A stretch of 27,005 nt of DNA, taken from NCBI GenBank assembly GCA_027485405.1, contig JAIXRB010000203.1, forward strand, positions 1-27,005. Direction: 5' to 3'. The notes under the pieces were generated by a model that saw nothing but the letters and a program-made list of their open reading frames with translations, searched no databases and had not been told where the DNA came from. The position numbers were made by a program, and so were the translations under genes. The DNA is from Leptospiraceae bacterium (lineage in GTDB: Bacteria; Spirochaetota; Leptospiria; Leptospirales; Leptospiraceae). This document shows, piece after piece, positions 23,211 through 27,005 of the stretch (position 1 is its first letter; each line of letters starts with the position of its first letter).

Positions 23211-23810
23211 ATGTTTGTTTGGATCACCGAAGGAATCCCAACGGGGCGATACCCGGAGGTGAGAAGGGACACAGTTGAAGCTGTAGCAGAAGCCAATCGG
23301 TCGGGTCCGCTCCATGGCTATCCTTCCCCAACTAGCCATATCCACCTCCCAGCGAGAAAGCGCGCACTTGGCTACGAAACTGCAGGAAAAACCGAAGAAG
23401 AAATCTACGAAACTTTGCATTTCGCCAAGGAACTGATGACTAGCCCAGTGACCTGCTTAAGGCTTGGGGACTCCTTTGCTGTAGCAAAGTCCATTTTCTT
23501 AGAGAAACGATTTCGACATTTGCCAATTGTGAATGCGGATCAAAAAGTAATGGGGATCGTGTCTGATAGGGATTTTTGGAAAGCAGAAGTGCAAACAAAC
23601 AAACCAGAGCTCATTTTTGAGTTAGGGAAAAAAAAAGTCTTAGTGGCAAATCCTGAAGCAGAACTTCACTTTATCGCTAAAACTTTATTAGATGCAAAAA
23701 TAGGATGCCTACCTGTGGTGAATGATCATAGCACTCTAGTAGGAATCATTACACGTTCCGACATTCTCCGCGCCCTTGTTAAGTTTCCAGGCCTCTCTCT
23801 AAGGATTTAA
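23211..23810 (+). CDS. CBS-domain-pair protein
   Basis: A 199-residue cytosolic protein. Residues 1-72 are an unrecognised head (PTGRYPEVRRDTVEAVAEAN, RSGPLHGYPSPTSHIHLP). Residues 75-124 are the first CBS motif (MTSPVTCLRLGDSFAVAKSI, RHLPIVNADQKVMGIVSDRD) and 138-190 the second (VLVANPEAELHFIAKTLLDA, GCLPVVNDHSTLVGIITRSD). CBS pairs bind adenine nucleotides and gate transporters or enzymes. The stop is 1 bp before the symporter start, so it may regulate that symporter; that is inference. ATG 23211 has only a weak AGAAAAG upstream. Confidence 0.88.
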   Translation: MFVWITEGIPTGRYPEVRRDTVEAVAEANRSGPLHGYPSPTSHIHLPARKRALGYETAGKTEEEIYETLHFAKELMTSPVTCLRLGDSFAVAKSIFLEKRFRHLPIVNADQKVMGIVSDRDFWKAEVQTNKPELIFELGKKKVLVANPEAELHFIAKTLLDAKIGCLPVVNDHSTLVGIITRSDILRALVKFPGLSLRI

Positions 23811-23811
23811 A

Positions 23812-25275
23812 ATGAACCCACTCTTAGACCTATTTGTTCTAATCTTATATTTTATTGCAGTTTTTTATGCTGGATTCCATTTCTCGAATAGACAGCAAAG
23901 TTCAAACGAATTCTTTGTCGCAAAACATCGGATTGGATGGGGATGGCTTTTGTTTTCCCTTGTAGCCACAGAAACTTCCAGTTTAACTTTTTTATCCATC
24001 CCAGCTCTTGGAATGAAATCAGATTTCTCGTTTTTACAATTGGCTTTTGGTTATATTCTAGGTAGAACGATTGTAGCACTTTTCCTACTTCCAAAGTATT
24101 ACAAAGAGGATATGGTATCAGTTTATTCTTACTTAGGTGAGAGCTTCGGAAAACCAGCTCAAAAAACAATGTCCCTAATGTTTACAATCTCGCGCATTTT
24201 AGGAGATGGAATCAGACTCTATGTGACTTCACTCCCAATTGCTTTTTTGTTGATGGAGATGGGGATATCTCAGTTTTCAGAAAGTGAAATTGGAATCTTT
24301 GCCCTTTTCCTTTTGAGCCTAGCTACCATTATTTATACAGTCTATGGTGGATTCAAAGCGATTGTTTTTACCGATTCGCTCCAACTTTTCGTGTATATCG
24401 CAGGGGGAATTTTCTCTCTTTTCCTTTTGGTTCAGGCAATCCAAAGCCAAAGTCAATCAACAATCACAGACATTTTTAACCAAGGATATACTTCGGGAAA
24501 ATTTCAAATTTTCCACTTTGAGTGGAAATCGGAACCAATGGATCCTTACTATTTTCTTTTTGCCATCATAGGAGGTGCTTTTTTGTCCATTGGATCCCAT
24601 GGCACTGATCTTATGTTAGTTCAAAGAGTGATTGCATCCCATTCATTGAAAGAAGGACAGAAAATTCTAATCGGAAGTGGGCTTTTAGTGTTTCTTCAGT
24701 TCTTTCTGTTTCTTATGATTGGTTCTTTGCTGTTTCAATTTTATTCGGGGAAAGATATTGCTCCAGACAAGGCTTTTAGCTTTTTTATTGTAAAAGAAAT
24801 TCCTTCACCTTTCCTTGGCTTTCTTCTTTCCGCCATTTTAGCTAGTGCTATGTCTACTCTTTCCTCAACAATCAACTCTCTGTCACTCACTTGGTCTAGG
24901 GATTGGGAGCTGGAAAGCAAAGTGCATCCGAGGCATTTTAGTTTTTTCTTTGGGGTGGTTCTTTTTCTAGCTTCGCTCTTACCTTTTTCTTTGAGTTCCA
25001 ATTGGGAAAAAGGACTACTCGAAGTGGGATTGACTATTTTTTCTTTTACCCTTGGCCCTTCTCTTGCTCTTTTTCTTTTGGCTTCAATGAAAAAGAAACC
25101 TCAGTTGCCGAAATGGGGGATCCCATTCATTCTTATAGCAAGTGTTTTGGTTTTGATGTTATTGCAAAAGAGCTTTGTTTTTCCTTTCACTTTTTTAGTC
25201 CCAATGGGGGCAGGTATCTTTTTTGTTATGACTCCAATCGGAAGCTTGATTTTCTCTAACAGAAGTTCTATTTGA
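23812..25275 (+). CDS. Sodium:solute symporter family protein
   Basis: A 487-residue protein with about 13 membrane segments. SSS-family marks: an early SSNEFFVAKHRIGWGWLLFS (family 'YFLAGRxLxWW'), ATETSSLTFLSIPALG, ISRILGDGIRLYVTS, IYTVYGGFKAIVFTDSLQLF (family 'YTxxGGxxAVxxTDxxQ'), and ILASAMSTLSSTINSLS, near a conserved Na+-site serine/threonine cluster. It imports a small solute with sodium; the substrate (sugar, amino acid, acid or other) cannot be read from sequence. AAGGAT lies about 5 nt before ATG 23812, inside the CBS gene end, so the two are co-translated. The stop overlaps the 3' end of the convergent phosphatase gene by 8 bp. Confidence 0.88.
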   Translation: MNPLLDLFVLILYFIAVFYAGFHFSNRQQSSNEFFVAKHRIGWGWLLFSLVATETSSLTFLSIPALGMKSDFSFLQLAFGYILGRTIVALFLLPKYYKEDMVSVYSYLGESFGKPAQKTMSLMFTISRILGDGIRLYVTSLPIAFLLMEMGISQFSESEIGIFALFLLSLATIIYTVYGGFKAIVFTDSLQLFVYIAGGIFSLFLLVQAIQSQSQSTITDIFNQGYTSGKFQIFHFEWKSEPMDPYYFLFAIIGGAFLSIGSHGTDLMLVQRVIASHSLKEGQKILIGSGLLVFLQFFLFLMIGSLLFQFYSGKDIAPDKAFSFFIVKEIPSPFLGFLLSAILASAMSTLSSTINSLSLTWSRDWELESKVHPRHFSFFFGVVLFLASLLPFSLSSNWEKGLLEVGLTIFSFTLGPSLALFLLASMKKKPQLPKWGIPFILIASVLVLMLLQKSFVFPFTFLVPMGAGIFFVMTPIGSLIFSNRSSI

Positions 25276-27005
25276 CTTCAAAGAGAATCAAAGTGATATC
25301 ATCCGTTGGGTTCTTGCCCAAACCTGTGAAACTGATCATTTCATTCAAAATAGATGAAACGGAGTTTTCGACTGATAAACCAGTTGTTTTGCGAAATGCT
25401 TCGAGCAATCGTTCGATTCCAAACTCTTCTCCCCTCGCATTAATCTCCTCAACCAGCCCATCTGTAAAAAAAAGGAATCGGTCCCCAGGTCCAAAATTCC
25501 CCTCTTCTTCTAAGTAATCGGGGTTTTCTAAAATGCCTAAAGGCTTACCTTTCGGTTTCACATCTTTCACTTCTCCCGAATTTTTTTGGTAATGCAGAAA
25601 GGGCGGATGACCAGCGCTGGAATGAATGTATTTCTGCTTTTTCTTATCTAAGTAAAGATATGCCGCCGTTGTAAATCTGCCTTGGGATCTTTGCACCAAA
25701 TAAGAATTCATGGAAGAAAGCAAGAAACTTGGATTCTGCCAAAGACTATGATTTTGGAAAAAAGCGAACTTGGAAAGGGAAGCGATGATACTTGCACCTA
25801 ATCCATGACCAACGACGTCGGCAATAAGCAATGAATATTTATCTTCACCTAAAGCCTGAAAATCGTAAAAATCACCCCCCACATCATAAGATGGCTGGTA
25901 ATAGACTGCAATTTCAAAATCATCCCAGTGCGGTGGATTCGGAGGTAAAATTGCATTTTGGATTCTAGCCGCAGTAACGATCTCTTTTTCAAGAGAGCTA
26001 TGTTTTATTTCAGAATCTCTATGCATTTTTTCACCATACACAGAAAGTGAAAACATAAAAGAAAACAGTCCCCATGGGGAATAAAGATCCAGGGAGTCAA
26101 TCCAATGCATATTGGCAATGATATCATGCCCATAACCAATAACAAGAAGCGTACTCCCCACTCCTAGAATTCCAGAGCTTTGCTTACCAGATAATATTTC
26201 ACCCCAAACCACTAGGACTTGCAAAAGTAAAGTGGGCAAAAGTAAGTAATTGTATAAAATAAACGTTAAGCTAAATGGGAGCAATCCTCCAAAGTTTAGA
26301 GAAAGAAACAATATATCAAAGAATAGGTGGAACTGCCAGAGCATTCGAATGATATTCCAACGACCCATTCCAAAGAGTTTATCTAAGAAGTACAAGCCAG
26401 CAGGCGGTACAAGTAGAACTGAAACCGTATAAATGGCAAAGGCGAACTGGTATGAATCATACGAGAATAAACCAAAGAAACCAGACTGAGATAAAAAATG
26501 AATGCCCGCAATACTAGAATATAAAATAAATCCTAAGATGGATTTTCGTTTTCTTCTTACCCAGAGGTAGGTAGAAAATATGGAAAGTGCCAATAGGAAA
26601 AAACCCAATGCTGACAAAGTCTGCACTCGATTTGAAAAAATCTGATATGCCGTTTTGCGACTTGTGATGAGAGGGACTTCCGAAAATCCAACGGGGTGAT
26701 GGCTAGGTTTGTAAAAAAGTAAATAGATGTATTGGTTCTCTCCAGATTTGGGCAGTTCCAAAAAAGGCTGAAAGTCTCCTCGAGTTTTTTGAACAAACTC
26801 CCCGTCTTCAGCTTTTTTAAAAGATAAAAGCTGTTCTTGCCGTTCGCCATTGATAAAGCTCGCAACTATCTGAGCGTTTCCACGGATCAGTAGAGTGGGG
26901 GATTCATAGAAATTTAAATTTGGAAGTTTGCAACGAACTGCTAAGATTCCAGATTCAGGCTCATCTAAATGAAAAGAAGGAATGGAATATGGAGTATAAT
27001 TGACA
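25268..27005 (-). CDS. 7TMR-DISM-type receptor with SpoIIE/PP2C phosphatase domain (5' end outside window)
   Basis: The minus-strand frame is open from the right edge to the stop, 579 residues visible; a TTG at 26761 is inside it and is not the start. Outside part (27004 to about 26630): beta-rich, for example SPTLLIRGNAQIVASFINGE, consistent with a 7TMR-DISM-type sensor. Then about seven membrane segments (26630-26030). Then a SpoIIE/PP2C domain with its acidic metal sites: GGDFYDF (near 25870), ADVVGHG (near 25810), TDGLVEE (near 25455) and DDITL (near 25290). It is preceded by the coil KEIVTAARIQNAILPP typical of such phosphatases. It should dephosphorylate a STAS-type anti-sigma antagonist, releasing sigma activity. 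This output is opposite to that of the RsbW-like receptor at 12562-14676. Confidence 0.87.
   Translation of the reverse strand, partial: VNYTPYSIPSFHLDEPESGILAVRCKLPNLNFYESPTLLIRGNAQIVASFINGERQEQLLSFKKAEDGEFVQKTRGDFQPFLELPKSGENQYIYLLFYKPSHHPVGFSEVPLITSRKTAYQIFSNRVQTLSALGFFLLALSIFSTYLWVRRKRKSILGFILYSSIAGIHFLSQSGFFGLFSYDSYQFAFAIYTVSVLLVPPAGLYFLDKLFGMGRWNIIRMLWQFHLFFDILFLSLNFGGLLPFSLTFILYNYLLLPTLLLQVLVVWGEILSGKQSSGILGVGSTLLVIGYGHDIIANMHWIDSLDLYSPWGLFSFMFSLSVYGEKMHRDSEIKHSSLEKEIVTAARIQNAILPPNPPHWDDFEIAVYYQPSYDVGGDFYDFQALGEDKYSLLIADVVGHGLGASIIASLSKFAFFQNHSLWQNPSFLLSSMNSYLVQRSQGRFTTAAYLYLDKKKQKYIHSSAGHPPFLHYQKNSGEVKDVKPKGKPLGILENPDYLEEEGNFGPGDRFLFFTDGLVEEINARGEEFGIERLLEAFRKTTGLSVENSVSSILNEMISFTGLGKNPTDDITLILFEVK

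Noticed and set aside
26557..26865. Separate minus-strand open frame, suggesting a frameshift in the phosphatase receptor
   Set aside because: The receptor's own frame remains open through this region to the right edge with sensible residues, so the other frame is a shadow and there is no frameshift.
1..27005. tRNA, rRNA, insertion sequences or prophage
   Set aside because: No cloverleaf, rRNA-like stretch, transposase, integrase or phage structural gene was seen on either strand.

Overview
The window looks like chromosome from a spirochaete of the Leptospira group. The basis is protein-family recognition: a Leptospira-like FliE, a Borrelia Bdr-like coiled-coil protein, several 7TMR-DISM receptors and a TMEM260/DUF2723 protein. 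Base composition is moderate (about 40% GC by eye), and TTG and GTG starts are common. No database search was possible, so genus level is inference.

Layout. (1) 1-833: the 3' part of fliE, cut by the left edge, then a convergent small membrane-anchored DUF4430-like protein. (2) 834-3642: an accessory patch with a Bdr-like coiled-coil protein, a decayed VapBC toxin-antitoxin pair on the minus strand, a displaced 70-bp copy of part of the Bdr-like gene, a coiled-coil plus PD-(D/E)XK (DUF3782-like) protein, and an intact Phd/VapC module with a promoter and palindromic operator. (3) 3743-6291: a TonB/AgmX-like periplasmic protein overlapping a DUF2723 GT-C membrane protein. (4) 6330-8351 (minus): a large exported protein of unknown function with a CsgG/TolB-like start. 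(5) 8549-12521: a plus-strand run of M23/LytM peptidase, HAD phosphatase, RsmI-like methylase, XRE-cupin regulator and PrmA. (6) 12562-14676 (minus): a 7TMR-DISM receptor with PAS and RsbW-like kinase output. (7) 14774-17274: an FAD amine oxidase convergent with an acyltransferase-3 protein. (8) 17331-17997: a small HNH protein and a DUF1292 protein. (9) 17981-23102 (minus): a tightly overlapping fatty-acid operon (acyl-CoA ligase, acyl-CoA dehydrogenase, HisKA_2 histidine kinase, MaoC hydratase). (10) 23211-25275: a CBS-pair protein and a sodium:solute symporter. (11) 25268 to the right edge (minus): a second 7TMR-DISM-type receptor with a SpoIIE/PP2C phosphatase output, cut by the edge.

How it fits together. 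The fatty-acid operon supplies activation, the first oxidation and hydration of acyl-CoA, with a sensor kinase embedded by 14-bp overlaps. The two membrane receptors carry opposite partner-switching outputs, a kinase and a phosphatase, which could act on the same anti-sigma antagonist pathway. The accessory patch shows turnover of toxin-antitoxin modules and coiled-coil genes. I saw no rRNA, tRNA, CRISPR array, transposase or prophage genes. The only gene-free stretch over 300 bp is 1431-2137, which holds the decayed VapBC pair and the displaced repeat.
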